Part shown: positions 1 through 8,856 of the stretch, piece after piece
Layout: each line of letters starts with the position of its first letter
How positions within the stretch are numbered: the first letter of the stretch is position 1
Assembly (NCBI RefSeq): GCF_042701255.1
Contig: NZ_CP170554.1
Location: 4,712,001-4,776,000, forward strand
Reading direction: 5' to 3'
From: Tahibacter sp042701255
GTDB taxonomy: Bacteria > Pseudomonadota > Gammaproteobacteria > Xanthomonadales > Rhodanobacteraceae
DNA: 64,000 nt
The notes under the pieces: generated by a model
What the model was told of the DNA's origin: nothing
The model's input: only the letters and a program-made list of their open reading frames with translations
Database searches by the model: none
Made by a program: the position numbers and the translations under genes

Positions 1-600
1 GCCAGCGGCGAAGATCGCCCAGCCCACGGCCATGATCGGCACGTCGAAGAACGGCGCCAGCCACAGCGCGCCGGCGATCCAGCACAGATTGAGGATGACC
101 GGCGTCAGCGCCGGCAGCGCGAAATGATTGAACGCGTTGAGCACGGCGCCGGCCAGCGCCGTCAGCGAGACGAACAGCAGGAACGGAAAGGTCACGCGCA
201 GCAGATCGGTAGTCAGCGCGAACTTCGCCGGCTCGTCCACGGCCCCTGCCGCGAACAGGCGCACGACCCATTCCGCACCGAATACGCCGAAGGCCGTCAC
301 GACCAGCAGGATCGCGCCGAGGGTGCCGGCCGTGCGCGAAATGACTTCGCGCAGCGCTTCGGGCGACTGCTTTTCCTTGACCTCGGTCAGCACCGGCACG
401 AAGGCCAGCGAGAACGAACCTTCGGCGAACAGCCGGCGCAGGAAGTTCGGAATACGGAACGCGATGTTGAACGCGTCGGTGACCATGCCGGCACCGAACG
501 CGGCCGACATGGCGACTTCGCGCACCAGCCCGAGCAGGCGCGAGATGAAGGTCATGCCGCTGAACGACATCAGGGAACGCAGCAGGCTCGGTGCTTTCAA
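1..600 (-). CDS. murJ: Lipid II flippase MurJ (MviN), N-terminal 200 residues, cut by window edge
   Basis: MurJ flips lipid II across the inner membrane for peptidoglycan synthesis. The frame reads from a TTG at 600 with GGAG seven bases upstream. The protein opens LLRSLMSFSGMTFISRLLGL and continues VREVAMSAAFGAGMVTDAFN, the classic MurJ start with its first transmembrane helix and conserved arginine-rich loop. FRIPNFLRRLFAEGSFSLAF follows and is diagnostic of the family. Further hydrophobic segments run to position 1, where the gene leaves the window, so about 60 percent of a normal protein is missing. An in-frame GTG at 639 is a weaker start. It is divergent from rpsT, an arrangement usual in Xanthomonadales. 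Confidence 0.93.
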   Translation of the reverse strand, partial: MKAPSLLRSLMSFSGMTFISRLLGLVREVAMSAAFGAGMVTDAFNIAFRIPNFLRRLFAEGSFSLAFVPVLTEVKEKQSPEALREVISRTAGTLGAILLVVTAFGVFGAEWVVRLFAAGAVDEPAKFALTTDLLRVTFPFLLFVSLTALAGAVLNAFNHFALPALTPVILNLCWIAGALWLAPFFDVPIMAVGWAIFAAG

Positions 601-824
601 CAGGCGACTCCATCCCGGGCGCAGCGGCGCCGGGAGCACGGGATCAGAAACGCGGGCATGAACGACGTAGTCTAAGGCCTGAGCCTGCACGGGACTCCAG
701 AAACAGCGACAATGGCGGGCCCCGTCCTGGCATGACCGCAAACACGGGCGACCGCAGGTCCGTTTCGGCGACCTTGCGGTCGGGTATCCGGAACCCGTCG
801 CACAGGCGGGCTGGTTCAATTTTC

Positions 825-853
825 TTGACTCAGCCCAACCCCCTCTTTAAACT
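825..853 (+). promoter_or_regulatory. Sigma-70 promoter of rpsT
   Basis: TTGACT at 825-830 and TAAACT at 848-853 are separated by 17 bp, followed by a GC-rich discriminator. Transcription would start near 860, about 35 bases before the rpsT TTG. Read directly from sequence; not experimentally supported here. Confidence 0.75.
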
Positions 854-893
854 CGCGCGTCTTTTTCCAAAGCCGTGCGTCTGGAGTCTTACC

Positions 894-1157
894 TTGGCTA
901 ACATCAAATCCGCAAAGAAGCGCGCGAAGCAGGCCGAAGTGCGCCGTCAGCGCAACGTCAGTGCCCGCTCGATGCTGCGCACGGCGATCAAGAAGGTCGT
1001 GAAGGCGATCGAATCGAAGGACAAGGCCGGCGCCGAAGCCGCCTACAAGGTCGCCGAGCCGCTGATGGACCGTTACGGCAGCCGCGGCCTGATCCACAAG
1101 AACAAGGCGAATCGTCACAAGAGCCGCCTGACCAACCACATCAAGGCCTTGGCCTGA
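894..1157 (+). CDS. rpsT: 30S ribosomal protein S20
   Basis: The product binds 16S rRNA early in small-subunit assembly. From a TTG at 894 the protein is 87 residues, the same length as E. coli S20, and starts ANIKSAKKRAKQAEVRRQRN, which is very basic and typical of the family. The middle AIKKVVKAIESKD and the end HKSRLTNHIKALA also fit. GGAG lies seven bases before the TTG. A UUG start is a known feature of E. coli rpsT and is linked there to weak, self-regulated translation. A strong hairpin terminator follows the stop. Confidence 0.97.
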   Translation: MANIKSAKKRAKQAEVRRQRNVSARSMLRTAIKKVVKAIESKDKAGAEAAYKVAEPLMDRYGSRGLIHKNKANRHKSRLTNHIKALA

Positions 1158-1182
1158 TCCACGTTGGTGGCAAAGCTGCATG

Positions 1183-1208
1183 AAAAAGCCGGCGCAAGCC
1201 GGCTTTTT
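1183..1208. terminator. Bidirectional rho-independent terminator between rpsT and obgE
   Basis: An 11-bp perfect stem (aaaaagccggc / gccggcttttt) with a GCAA loop and T/A runs on both sides lies between the convergent ends of rpsT and obgE, so it can serve both genes. Confidence 0.9.
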
Positions 1209-1271
1209 TAATGTCTGTTTTCCGACGGGTGTAAAGCCCGCGGGGCTCCGGCGCCAGGCCGGACGCCGGAT

Positions 1272-2321
1272 TCAGCCAACCTGCCCTTCCTTGCTCTCGC
1301 GCAGCGCACGGCGCTGCTCGTCGAAGAATTTCTGCGCTTCCAGGCAGATCGGCCAGGTGCCTTCGCGGCCGATGGCCGAAACGAGGTACCAGGGGCCTTT
1401 CCATTTCAGTCGCTTCACGATGTCCTTGGCGGCCTTGAGGCGATCTTCCTCGGGCAGCAGGTCGGCCTTGTTCAGCACCAGCCAGCGCGGCCGCTTGAGC
1501 AGGGCCGGATCGAACTGCTTGAGCTCGGCCTCGATCGCTTTGACCTGAGCGACCGGATCGGTCTCGCCGTCCAGCGGCGCCATGTCGACGAGGTGCAGCA
1601 GCAGGCTCGTGCGCGCGACGTGCTTCAGAAACTGGATGCCGAGACCCGCACCGTCGGCCGCACCTTCGATCAGGCCCGGAATGTCGGCGATGACGAAGCT
1701 CTGGTCGGTGTCGATGCGCACGACGCCGAGATTCGGATGCAGGGTCGTGAACGGGTAGTCGGCCACGCGCGGCGTCGCGGCGGACACGGCGCGGATGAAG
1801 GTCGACTTGCCCGCATTCGGAAAACCGAGCAGACCGACGTCGGCGAGCAGCTTGAGCTCCAGCCGCAATTCACGCGAATCCCCCGGAAAACCCGAGGTCG
1901 CCTTGCGCGGCGCGCGGTTGGTCGAGCTCTTGAAATGAATGTTGCCGAGGCCGCCGTCGCCGCCCTGGGCGACCTTGAGGCGCTGCCCGTTCTCGGTCAG
2001 ATCGCCTATGACTTCGTCGGTGTCGATGTTGATGATTACGGTGCCGACCGGCACGCGGATCGTCAGTTCGTCGCCGGCCTTGCCGTGCATCTGCCGGCTC
2101 ATGCCGTTCTCGCCGCGGCCGGCGCGATAGACGCGCTGATGGCGGAAATCGACGAGCGTATTGAGGTTCTCGTCGGCGACCAGGTACACGCTGCCGCCGG
2201 CACCGCCGTCGCCGCCGTCGGGCCCGCCGAACGGAATGAACTTCTCGCGACGGAAGCTGGCGCAGCCGTTGCCGCCGTTGCCGGCATGAACGTGGATTTC
2301 GGCTTCGTCGACGAATTTCAT
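1272..2321 (-). CDS. obgE: GTPase ObgE/CgtA
   Basis: Obg is an essential GTPase acting in 50S subunit maturation and stress signalling. The 349-residue protein starts MKFVDEAEIHVHAGNGGNGC, the glycine-rich Obg fold (about residues 1-159). The G domain follows, with G1 GFPNAGKST near residue 166, G3 DIPGLIEGA, G4 NKADL and G5 SAIG. The C-terminal tail FFDEQRRALRESKEGQ is short, as in other Xanthomonadales. The ATG at 2321 is chosen because all homologs begin MKF; the open frame extends 25 codons further upstream without support. It follows rplU-rpmA on the same strand, with a terminator in the gap that must be partly read through or bypassed. Confidence 0.97.
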   Translation of the reverse strand: MKFVDEAEIHVHAGNGGNGCASFRREKFIPFGGPDGGDGGAGGSVYLVADENLNTLVDFRHQRVYRAGRGENGMSRQMHGKAGDELTIRVPVGTVIINIDTDEVIGDLTENGQRLKVAQGGDGGLGNIHFKSSTNRAPRKATSGFPGDSRELRLELKLLADVGLLGFPNAGKSTFIRAVSAATPRVADYPFTTLHPNLGVVRIDTDQSFVIADIPGLIEGAADGAGLGIQFLKHVARTSLLLHLVDMAPLDGETDPVAQVKAIEAELKQFDPALLKRPRWLVLNKADLLPEEDRLKAAKDIVKRLKWKGPWYLVSAIGREGTWPICLEAQKFFDEQRRALRESKEGQVG

Positions 2322-2386
2322 AGGGCAACCGGAACGACGTGGGATGAACGTAAAGTAGCAGGCCGGCAGCGGCAAGCCGCGGACCT

Positions 2387-2416
2387 CAGAAAACAAAAGC
2401 CCCGCCGAAGCGGGGC
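2387..2416 (-). terminator. Terminator downstream of rpmA
   Basis: On the minus strand a 7-bp stem GCCCCGC / GCGGGGC closes a UUCG tetraloop and is followed by TTTTGTTTT. It lies between rpmA and obgE and probably lowers obgE expression relative to the two ribosomal protein genes. Confidence 0.85.
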
Positions 2417-2441
2417 CTCTGCTGAATCGGTATCGCGCGGA

Positions 2442-2699
2442 TCAGGCCGGAACGACGCTGATCGTACGGCGATTCTTCGGACCCTTGACCGCGAATTCCA
2501 CCTTGCCGTCGATCAGCGCAAAGATGGTGTGGTCACGGCCGAGGCCGACGCCGGTGCCCGGATGGAACTGGGTGCCGCGCTGACGAATGATGATGTTGCC
2601 GGCATTGATGGCTTCGCCACCATAGACCTTGACGCCGAGATACTTAGGATTCGAATCGCGGCCGTTACGACTTGAGCCTACGCCCTTCTTTGATGCCAT
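2442..2699 (-). CDS. rpmA: 50S ribosomal protein L27
   Basis: L27 reaches toward the peptidyl-transferase centre with its N-terminus. The 85-residue protein starts MASKKGVGSSRNGRDSNPKY and contains GGEAINAGNIIIRQRGT and HPGTGVGLGRDHTIFAL, all signature segments of bL27. Length is normal. It lies 18 bases downstream of rplU in the usual rplU-rpmA order. Confidence 0.98.
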   Translation of the reverse strand: MASKKGVGSSRNGRDSNPKYLGVKVYGGEAINAGNIIIRQRGTQFHPGTGVGLGRDHTIFALIDGKVEFAVKGPKNRRTISVVPA

Positions 2700-2717
2700 G
2701 ACTGCTACTCCTCAGAT

Positions 2718-3032
2718 TCAGCCGGCGACGATGCCGGTGATCTCGACTTCGGTGAAATGCTGACGGTGACCGGTTTCCTTGCGGAAATGCTTGCGGCGGC
2801 GGAACTTGACGATGCGGATCTTGTCCGCGCGGCCGTGCTTCTTCACGGTGGCGGTGACGCTGGCGCCCTTGACGAGCGGCGCGCCGACATTGATCGAATC
2901 GCCTTCGCCGACCAGCAGGACCTGGTCGAACGTAAAGGTGGAGTCGACGTCGGCCTTGAGCAGCTCGACGCGGAGGGTCTCACCCTTCATCACGCGGTAC
3001 TGCTTACCGCCAGTGACGATGACTGCGTACAT
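2718..3032 (-). CDS. rplU: 50S ribosomal protein L21
   Basis: bL21 is a 23S rRNA-binding protein. The 104-residue product starts MYAVIVTGGKQYRVMKGETL and contains the family segment FRRRKHFRKETGHRQHFTEV near the C-terminus. It is the first gene of rplU-rpmA(-obgE), preceded by AGAGGAA at a normal distance and by a near-consensus promoter about 75 bases upstream. Confidence 0.98.
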   Translation of the reverse strand: MYAVIVTGGKQYRVMKGETLRVELLKADVDSTFTFDQVLLVGEGDSINVGAPLVKGASVTATVKKHGRADKIRIVKFRRRKHFRKETGHRQHFTEVEITGIVAG

Positions 3033-3111
3033 GGAAATTCCTCTGTAGTTATTCTCGAAAGAAACCGGTGTTGCGACCCAGCCGGAGACCCCGGCCGGAA
3101 AAAGGCCGGCG

Positions 3112-3141
3112 ATATTAGCGCCGCGCAGGTCTTCGAGTCAA
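3112..3141 (-). promoter_or_regulatory. Sigma-70 promoter of rplU-rpmA
   Basis: On the minus strand TTGACT (3141-3136) and TAATAT (3117-3112) are 18 bp apart. A very GC-rich discriminator follows, a layout typical of stringently controlled ribosomal promoters. The predicted start is near 3105. Confidence 0.78.
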
Positions 3142-3176
3142 ACCGCCCCGACGTCGCGACGGCGGGAGCGCCGGAC

Positions 3177-3746
3177 TCACTCGATCCGGAACGACTGCAG
3201 ATCCACCGGCGTCGTGCCGGTGAAATCGGCGGTCCAGCTGAACTGGTCCGCATTGTCGAAGGAGCTGACCACGAAGATCACGGTCTGTCCCGGCGTGAAC
3301 GTGACGTTCGCGAGCTGGCTGCCGTTGCCGGGCACGCCGGTGGTGTCGTCGTTGGATCCGACGCAGTTCGTCGCCGGGGCAGCCGGATTGAAGGTCCCGT
3401 TGTAGGCGGTCAGGAAGGTGTCGCCGCCGGTCGTGGTCAGGGTGATCAAGCCCGTACCGGTGCCGGTATAGGTCACGGCGATCGTGTCGTAGAGCACGGC
3501 CGTGCCGACGGCGGACACGCCGCCGCAATTGGCGGTCAGGCGGTTGTAGCTCGAGTCGTCCGCATCCAGTGCACCGGTGACGGCGGCCGGCGGATTGCCG
3601 CCCGGATAGCTGACCGGATAGTTCTCGCTCGCGTTCGGCACCGGCGCGTTCGGCACGGCCTGCGTGGTATCGGCCTGCTTGGCGGTCGCGGCGCCTGCGG
3701 TCAACGCCAGAACCATCGCCATTGCTGCGTTTGCTTTCAGGTACAT
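3177..3746 (-). CDS. Exported hypothetical protein, 189 residues
   Basis: Function is not recognised. The ATG at 3746 has GGAG five bases upstream and opens a Sec signal peptide MYLKANAAMAMVLALTAGAA ending ATA. The mature part is rich in Thr, Gly, Asn and Asp, with two cysteines that could pair, and beta-strand-like segments such as YDTIAVTYTGTGTGLITLTT. This resembles a pre-peptidase or bacterial surface beta-sandwich domain. It ends in DLQSFRIE, an ending of the kind seen on secreted proteins in this lineage. Expected location is periplasmic or extracellular. It has no operon partner. Confidence 0.75.
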   Translation of the reverse strand: MYLKANAAMAMVLALTAGAATAKQADTTQAVPNAPVPNASENYPVSYPGGNPPAAVTGALDADDSSYNRLTANCGGVSAVGTAVLYDTIAVTYTGTGTGLITLTTTGGDTFLTAYNGTFNPAAPATNCVGSNDDTTGVPGNGSQLANVTFTPGQTVIFVVSSFDNADQFSWTADFTGTTPVDLQSFRIE

Positions 3747-4283
3747 GACTGCTCCTTTGCTCGCCGGCACTCGTTCGTATCGCCCCATGCGACGCCGCCC
3801 CGCGAGGACTTCACGCTATGCAATATTTCCTTCAAAAAAACAAGCGCTTGGGCAGTCGCTCCGAACAAAGGCCGAGGAGTGGCGCGGTTTCGGCGGGTTG
3901 ATCGGCCGCCATCGGCCCGGGCCTGAGGACCGATTCGCCCCGGTCTGCGGCACTACACCCGCCCATCCGCACCGACGCCCCGGTCAAACAGGGCGGAATC
4001 TGTCCGCATTCGACTTTATAGGTTCGACCCTGCCCTGATTGGATTTCGCCGTGCCGCCCTCACCTGTCACGCGCCGTCGCCCGGTGCCGGCGCATAATTC
4101 CGCGCTTGCTGCACCGCCCGGCCGCGCCAGCGGTCCGGACGGAAGCGGGCCGCGCGGTGCCGGCGTTCCGCAATCCGTTACCCAATTCCGCCAGCCGCCG
4201 GCCCTGCCGGCGTCCGGCCGCCCCGCGACCCGGGGCCGCAACCGATATCGCCACACTCCGACTCGTTCAGAGGCTTCCCAGCA
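3747..4283. other. Intergenic region between the exported protein gene and uvrA
   Basis: About 540 bases separate the divergent genes. No convincing coding frame was found. A perfect 10-bp palindrome CAAGCGCTTG sits at 3841-3850. CATAAT near 4094 could be a -10 element for uvrA but lacks a good -35. No LexA-box-like sequence was seen, although uvrA is SOS-controlled in many bacteria. Confidence 0.5.
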
Positions 4284-7133
4284 ATGGATACGATCCGCAT
4301 CCGCGGCGCGCGTACACACAATCTCAAGAACATCGATCTGGACCTGCCGCGCGACAGCCTCATCGTGATCACCGGCCTGTCCGGCTCGGGCAAATCCTCG
4401 CTGGCCTTCGACACGATTTACGCGGAAGGCCAGCGCCGCTACGTGGAGTCGCTGTCGGCGTATGCGCGGCAATTTCTCTCGGTCATGGAGAAGCCCGACG
4501 TCGACCACATCGAAGGTCTGTCGCCGGCAATCTCGATCGAGCAGAAGTCGACCTCGCACAACCCGCGCTCCACGGTCGGCACCATCACCGAGATCTACGA
4601 CTACCTGCGTCTGCTGTTCGCGCGCGTCGGCACGCCGCGCTGTCCCGACCACGCCACGCCGCTCGAAGCGCAGACCGTCAGCCAGATGGTCGACGCGACC
4701 CTCGCGCTGAATCCCGAACGCCGCTACATGCTGCTCGCGCCGGTGATCCGCGAGCGCAAGGGCGAGCACGTGCAGGTGTTCGAACAGCTGCGTGCGCAGG
4801 GCTTCGTGCGCGCGCGCGTCGACGGCACCGTGCACGAGCTCGACGCCGTGCCGCCGCTCGCGCTGCGCCAGAAGCACACGATCGAAGTCGTCGTCGACCG
4901 CTTCCGGCCCAAGGCCGATCTCAAGCAGCGCCTGGCCGAATCCTTCGAGACCGCGCTGCGCCTCGGCGACGGCCTCGTGCTCGTCGCGGATCTCGACGCG
5001 CCGGAAACGCCGGAAATCCTGTATTCCTCGCGTTTTTCCTGCCCGATCTGCGACTACTCGCTGCCCGAGCTCGAACCACGCCTGTTCTCGTTCAACTCGC
5101 CGATCGGCGCCTGCACGAGCTGCGACGGTCTCGGCGTCAGCCAGTTCTTCGATCCGGGCCGCATCGTCGTGCATCCGGACCACGCCCTGGCCGCCGGCGC
5201 CGTGCGCGGCTGGGACCGGCGCAATCCGTATTACTTCCAGATGATCCAGTCGCTGGCCAAGCACTACGGCTTCGACGTGGACACGCCCTGGGAGAAGCTG
5301 TCCAAGGCCAACCAGAACGCCGTGCTGTACGGCTCGGGCGACGACGTCATCGCGTTCCGCTACGTCAGCGAAGCCGGCGGCAACGTCACGCGCAAGCATC
5401 GCTTCGAAGGCATCGTCAACAACCTCGAGCGGCGCTACAAGGAAACCGAATCACCGGCCGTGCGCGAGGAACTTGCCAAGTTCATCAGCTCGCGTCCCTG
5501 CCCGGAGTGCAGCGGGCAGCGCCTGAACCGTTCGGCACGTCACGTGTTCGTCGCCGACAGCAATCTGCCGGCGCTGACCGCGCTGCCGATCGACGCGTCG
5601 CTGGAGTTCTTCCAGAACCTCGTCCTGGCCGGCTGGCGCGGCGAGATCGCCGCCAAGATCGTCAAGGAAATCCGCGAGCGTCTGCGCTTCCTCGTCGACG
5701 TAGGCCTGGACTATCTGACCCTGGATCGTCAGGCCGACTCGCTGTCCGGCGGCGAAGCGCAGCGCATCCGTCTGGCCAGCCAGATCGGCGCCGGCCTCGT
5801 CGGCGTCATGTACGTGCTCGACGAACCGTCGATCGGTCTGCATCAGCGCGACAACGAGCGCCTGCTCGGCACCCTGACCCGGCTGCGCGATCTCGGCAAC
5901 ACCGTCATCGTCGTCGAGCACGACGAGGATGCGATACGCCTGGCCGACCACGTCCTCGACATCGGCCCCGGCGCCGGCGTGCACGGCGGCGAGATCGTCG
6001 CGCAGGGCACGCTCAAGGACGTGCTCAAGAGTCCGCGCTCGCTGACCGGCCAGTACCTGTCGGGCAAGCGCAAGATCGCCGTGCCCAAGAAGCGCCGCAA
6101 ACCCGATCCCAAGCGCACCTTGCGTCTGCTGGGCGCGAGCGGCAACAACCTCAAGAACGTCGACCTGGAGATTCCGGCCGGCCTGTTCACCTGCATCACC
6201 GGCGTGTCGGGCTCGGGCAAGTCCACCTTGATCAACGACACCCTGTTCCGTCTGACGGCGGCCGAACTCAACGGCGCGAGCGAGAAGCCCGCTGCATACA
6301 AGAAGGTGCAGGGCCTGGATCTGTTCGACAAAGTCGTCGACATCGACCAGTCGCCGATCGGCCGCACGCCGCGTTCGAATCCGGCCACGTATACGGGCCT
6401 GTTCACGCCGCTGCGCGAACTGTTCGCGCAGGTACCGGAAGCACGCGCACGCGGCTACGGCGCCGGCCGCTTCAGCTTCAACGTCAAGGGCGGCCGCTGC
6501 GAAGCCTGCGAAGGCGACGGCATGATCAAGGTCGAGATGCACTTCCTGCCCGACGTCTACGTGCCCTGCGATCTCTGCCACGGCAAGCGCTACAACCGCG
6601 AGACCATGGACATCACCTACAAGGGCTACAGCATTTCCGACGTGCTCGACATGACCGTCGAAGACGCGTTCAAGCTGTTCGAACCCGTGCCGGTGCTCGC
6701 GCGCAAGCTCGAAACACTCATGCACGTGGGCCTGAGCTACATCAAATTGGGTCAGAGCGCGACCACCCTGTCCGGCGGCGAAGCGCAGCGCGTCAAGCTG
6801 TCGCGCGAGCTGTCCAAGCGCGACACGGGCCGCACGCTCTACATCCTCGACGAACCGACCACGGGCCTGCATTTCCACGACATCGAACAGCTGCTGCAGG
6901 TGCTGCAGCGTCTGGCCGACGACGGCAATACCGTCGTCGTCATCGAACACAACCTCGACGTGATCAAGACCGCCGACTGGCTCGTCGACCTCGGCCCCGA
7001 AGGTGGTCACCGCGGCGGCGAGATCCTCGCCAGCGGCACGCCGGAGCAGATCGCGGCCAATCCGCGCTCGCATACGGGCCGCTTCCTCGCGCGGCTGCTG
7101 AGCGGCAACGGCAAGAAAAAGGAAGCCGCCTGA
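4284..7133 (+). CDS. uvrA: Excinuclease ABC subunit A
   Basis: UvrA is the DNA-damage sensor of nucleotide excision repair and works as a dimer that loads UvrB. The 949-residue protein starts MDTIRIRGARTHNLKNIDLD. It has the first Walker A GLSGSGKSSLAF, zinc modules (CPICDY...CTSC and CEACEGDG...CDLC), two ABC signatures LSGGEAQR, the second Walker A GVSGSGKSTL, and Walker B YVLDEPSIGL and YILDEPTTGL. Length is standard. AGAGG precedes the ATG. The stop overlaps the next start by one base, so the thioesterase gene is translationally linked. Confidence 0.98.
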   Translation: MDTIRIRGARTHNLKNIDLDLPRDSLIVITGLSGSGKSSLAFDTIYAEGQRRYVESLSAYARQFLSVMEKPDVDHIEGLSPAISIEQKSTSHNPRSTVGTITEIYDYLRLLFARVGTPRCPDHATPLEAQTVSQMVDATLALNPERRYMLLAPVIRERKGEHVQVFEQLRAQGFVRARVDGTVHELDAVPPLALRQKHTIEVVVDRFRPKADLKQRLAESFETALRLGDGLVLVADLDAPETPEILYSSRFSCPICDYSLPELEPRLFSFNSPIGACTSCDGLGVSQFFDPGRIVVHPDHALAAGAVRGWDRRNPYYFQMIQSLAKHYGFDVDTPWEKLSKANQNAVLYGSGDDVIAFRYVSEAGGNVTRKHRFEGIVNNLERRYKETESPAVREELAKFISSRPCPECSGQRLNRSARHVFVADSNLPALTALPIDASLEFFQNLVLAGWRGEIAAKIVKEIRERLRFLVDVGLDYLTLDRQADSLSGGEAQRIRLASQIGAGLVGVMYVLDEPSIGLHQRDNERLLGTLTRLRDLGNTVIVVEHDEDAIRLADHVLDIGPGAGVHGGEIVAQGTLKDVLKSPRSLTGQYLSGKRKIAVPKKRRKPDPKRTLRLLGASGNNLKNVDLEIPAGLFTCITGVSGSGKSTLINDTLFRLTAAELNGASEKPAAYKKVQGLDLFDKVVDIDQSPIGRTPRSNPATYTGLFTPLRELFAQVPEARARGYGAGRFSFNVKGGRCEACEGDGMIKVEMHFLPDVYVPCDLCHGKRYNRETMDITYKGYSISDVLDMTVEDAFKLFEPVPVLARKLETLMHVGLSYIKLGQSATTLSGGEAQRVKLSRELSKRDTGRTLYILDEPTTGLHFHDIEQLLQVLQRLADDGNTVVVIEHNLDVIKTADWLVDLGPEGGHRGGEILASGTPEQIAANPRSHTGRFLARLLSGNGKKKEAA

Positions 7134-7555
7134 TGGCCGGTGACGCGACCGCATCATTGGGCAAGCGTCTCGCGCGCGTGCCCGTCGGCGTGCGCTGGGG
7201 CGACCTCGATGCGTTCAATCACGTCAACAATGCGCGCTTCCTGGATCTGGTCCAGGAAGCGCGGCTGGTCTGGATGGCTGCGCTCGACGGCGAATGGATG
7301 AGCGATGCGTTCAAGCCGGTACTGGCCGCGACGCAGATGAACTACCGGCGCCAACTCGGCTGGCCGGCCGACGTCGTCGTCGAGCTCGACGTACAGCGCC
7401 TCGGCAACAGCTCGCTGACGATCGCTCATCGCATCGTCGCGGCCGGCGACGATGCGACCGTGTATGCCGACGGCCACGTCGTGCTGGTCTGGATCGATCC
7501 GGCCAGCGGCCGTTCGCTGCCGCTACCGCCGGCAATACGTCGCGCCTGCGGCTGA
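7133..7555 (+). CDS. Acyl-CoA thioesterase, 4HBT (YbgC/FadM-like) family
   Basis: The predicted product is a hot-dog-fold thioester hydrolase acting on acyl-CoA in the cytoplasm. The 140-residue protein contains VRWGDLDAFNHVNNARFLDL, the 4HBT active-site motif with the catalytic Asp and the D-x-x-x-H-V-N-N pattern. This is followed by TQMNYRRQL and a late strand GHVVLVWID. The start overlaps the uvrA stop by one base (TGATG), with GGAAG in the uvrA end as ribosome site. The coupling with uvrA probably reflects position more than function. The natural substrate cannot be told. Confidence 0.88.
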   Translation: MAGDATASLGKRLARVPVGVRWGDLDAFNHVNNARFLDLVQEARLVWMAALDGEWMSDAFKPVLAATQMNYRRQLGWPADVVVELDVQRLGNSSLTIAHRIVAAGDDATVYADGHVVLVWIDPASGRSLPLPPAIRRACG

Positions 7556-7564
7556 GCGTCGCGC

Positions 7565-8113
7565 TCAGCCGGTCGCCGCGGCCCGGTCTTCGGGCAGCAG
7601 ACCGTAGACGATCATGTTCAACGCGCGGCCGTGAAACTGCAGACGCGCGCGGGCTTCGCCTTCGCAGCGCGCGCCGAGCGCCTGCGCGACCTTGTGGCTG
7701 GCCGTGTTGTCGGGCCGCACGAGGATTTCGATGCGCTGCAGCCCGAGTTCGGCGAACGCGAAATCCACGGCCAGCGCCGCCGCCCTGCGCGCAAGACCGC
7801 GACCGGCCTGCGCCGTCGCGATCCAGTAGCCCAATGCGCCGCGACGATTTTCGCGGTCGAGACTGTTGATGCCGACACTGCCGAGCAGCTCGCCGTCGGC
7901 ACCGAACACGCCGAACGGAAACGCGCTGTGCTGCTGCCAGGAGCGCTGTGAATACGCGATCCAGGCCGCCGAGTCCTCGCGCGCATAGGACGGCGAGCAC
8001 CAGGCCAGCCATTGCGAGAGTTCGGCACGCGACGCGTCGACGGTGCGATACAGCACGTCGGCGTCGCCGTCCTGCCAGGGTCTTGCGATCAGATCACCGT
8101 CGCGCAGCTGCAT
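7565..8113 (-). CDS. GNAT family N-acetyltransferase (RimJ/RimL-like)
   Basis: The product is predicted to move an acetyl group from acetyl-CoA to an amine, often a protein N-terminus in the RimJ/RimL group. The 182-residue protein from the ATG at 8113 has RDGDLIARPWQDGDADVLYR at the start, GVFGADGELLGSVGINSLDR, and the family core RRGALGYWIATAQAGRGLA. The last contains the acetyl-CoA pyrophosphate loop Q-x-x-G-x-G/A. RIEILVRPDNTASHKVAQAL is the usual fourth motif. The frame stays open upstream, but family members begin near this Met. It runs convergently with the thioesterase gene. Confidence 0.87.
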   Translation of the reverse strand: MQLRDGDLIARPWQDGDADVLYRTVDASRAELSQWLAWCSPSYAREDSAAWIAYSQRSWQQHSAFPFGVFGADGELLGSVGINSLDRENRRGALGYWIATAQAGRGLARRAAALAVDFAFAELGLQRIEILVRPDNTASHKVAQALGARCEGEARARLQFHGRALNMIVYGLLPEDRAAATG

Positions 8114-8183
8114 GACCAGTCCCGTCGGAGTTTCCGTCGAGCCTAGCAGCAGTGCGGCGAAGCGCGGTGCGCGCGATGGCGGC

Positions 8184-8210
8184 GATCGGGAAGATCGGGA
8201 AGATCGGGAC
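8184..8210. repeat. Three tandem copies of a 9-bp unit GATCGGGAA
   Basis: Three head-to-tail copies (the last ends C instead of A) lie in the 143-bp gap between the acetyltransferase and the copper chaperone genes. The unit resembles the GGGAATC repeats found at 18340. No function is evident. Confidence 0.7.
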
Positions 8211-8256
8211 GCACCCGAGGTCATCGCATGGCGAATGCCCGGGTCGCGCGCGGCGC

Positions 8257-8730
8257 TCAGTGATGCGCGTGTTCGTCCGCGGCCTTCGCCGCTTCGGCAT
8301 CGCGCACGACGAATTCGGCCGTGGCCGTCGTCGCGCCGTCGTCGAGATCGAAGATCAGCGTCGCACTGGCGCCGGCGGCGAGCTCGCGCTGCGGCTGCAT
8401 CAGCATCAGATGTCTGCCGCCGGGTTCGAGCACGACCTGCTCGCCCGGTGCGATGCGCAGATTCTCGATCTCGCGCATGCGCGCGACGCCGTTCTCGATG
8501 ACGGTCGCATGCAGGCTGACGTCGCCGAATGCGTCGCTGCGGATGCGTCGGATCTCGATCGGCGCGTCGCCGGCATTGCGCAAGGTCGCATAGCCCGCGC
8601 GCATGGCTACGGTCGGCGGCGCCGTGCGTATCCAGGCACCGTCGACGACGAGCCGCCCGGCCGCCTGCGCCGCGACGGAGCCCAGCGCGAGGACGGCGCA
8701 GGCCGCCCAACGGAAACGCACTCGCTTCAT
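8257..8730 (-). CDS. Periplasmic copper chaperone PCu(A)C
   Basis: PCu(A)C proteins carry Cu(I) in the periplasm, often to the cytochrome oxidase CuA site. The ATG at 8730 follows GGAGAACAGG. A signal peptide MKRVRFRWAACAVLALGSVA ends AQA. The copper motif H-x10-M (HATVIENGVARM) is followed by the distant H-x-M pair in GGRHLMLMQP, matching the family pattern H(M)x10Mx21HxM. The C-terminus DEHAHH adds histidines that may bind extra metal. The protein is 157 residues, a normal length. No SCO or other cytochrome oxidase assembly gene is adjacent. Confidence 0.9.
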   Translation of the reverse strand: MKRVRFRWAACAVLALGSVAAQAAGRLVVDGAWIRTAPPTVAMRAGYATLRNAGDAPIEIRRIRSDAFGDVSLHATVIENGVARMREIENLRIAPGEQVVLEPGGRHLMLMQPQRELAAGASATLIFDLDDGATTATAEFVVRDAEAAKAADEHAHH

Positions 8731-8856
8731 CCTGTTCTCCCGATTGCCGTGGAACTGCGCCGCTATGATAGTTTCGGCCGTCCAATCCCGCGCCACGGCG
8801 GGCTGCGACCCAAGGTCGCAGGCCCGCGTTCCCTGGCCTTCGCTCCGGAGAATCCC

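Noticed and set aside
124..675. Two overlapping plus-strand frames opposite murJ
   Set aside because: The minus strand reads as MurJ from its first helix; the plus frames are shadows.
4000..4283. LexA box upstream of uvrA
   Set aside because: No inverted repeat resembling known LexA sites was found in the leader, although SOS control is common for uvrA.
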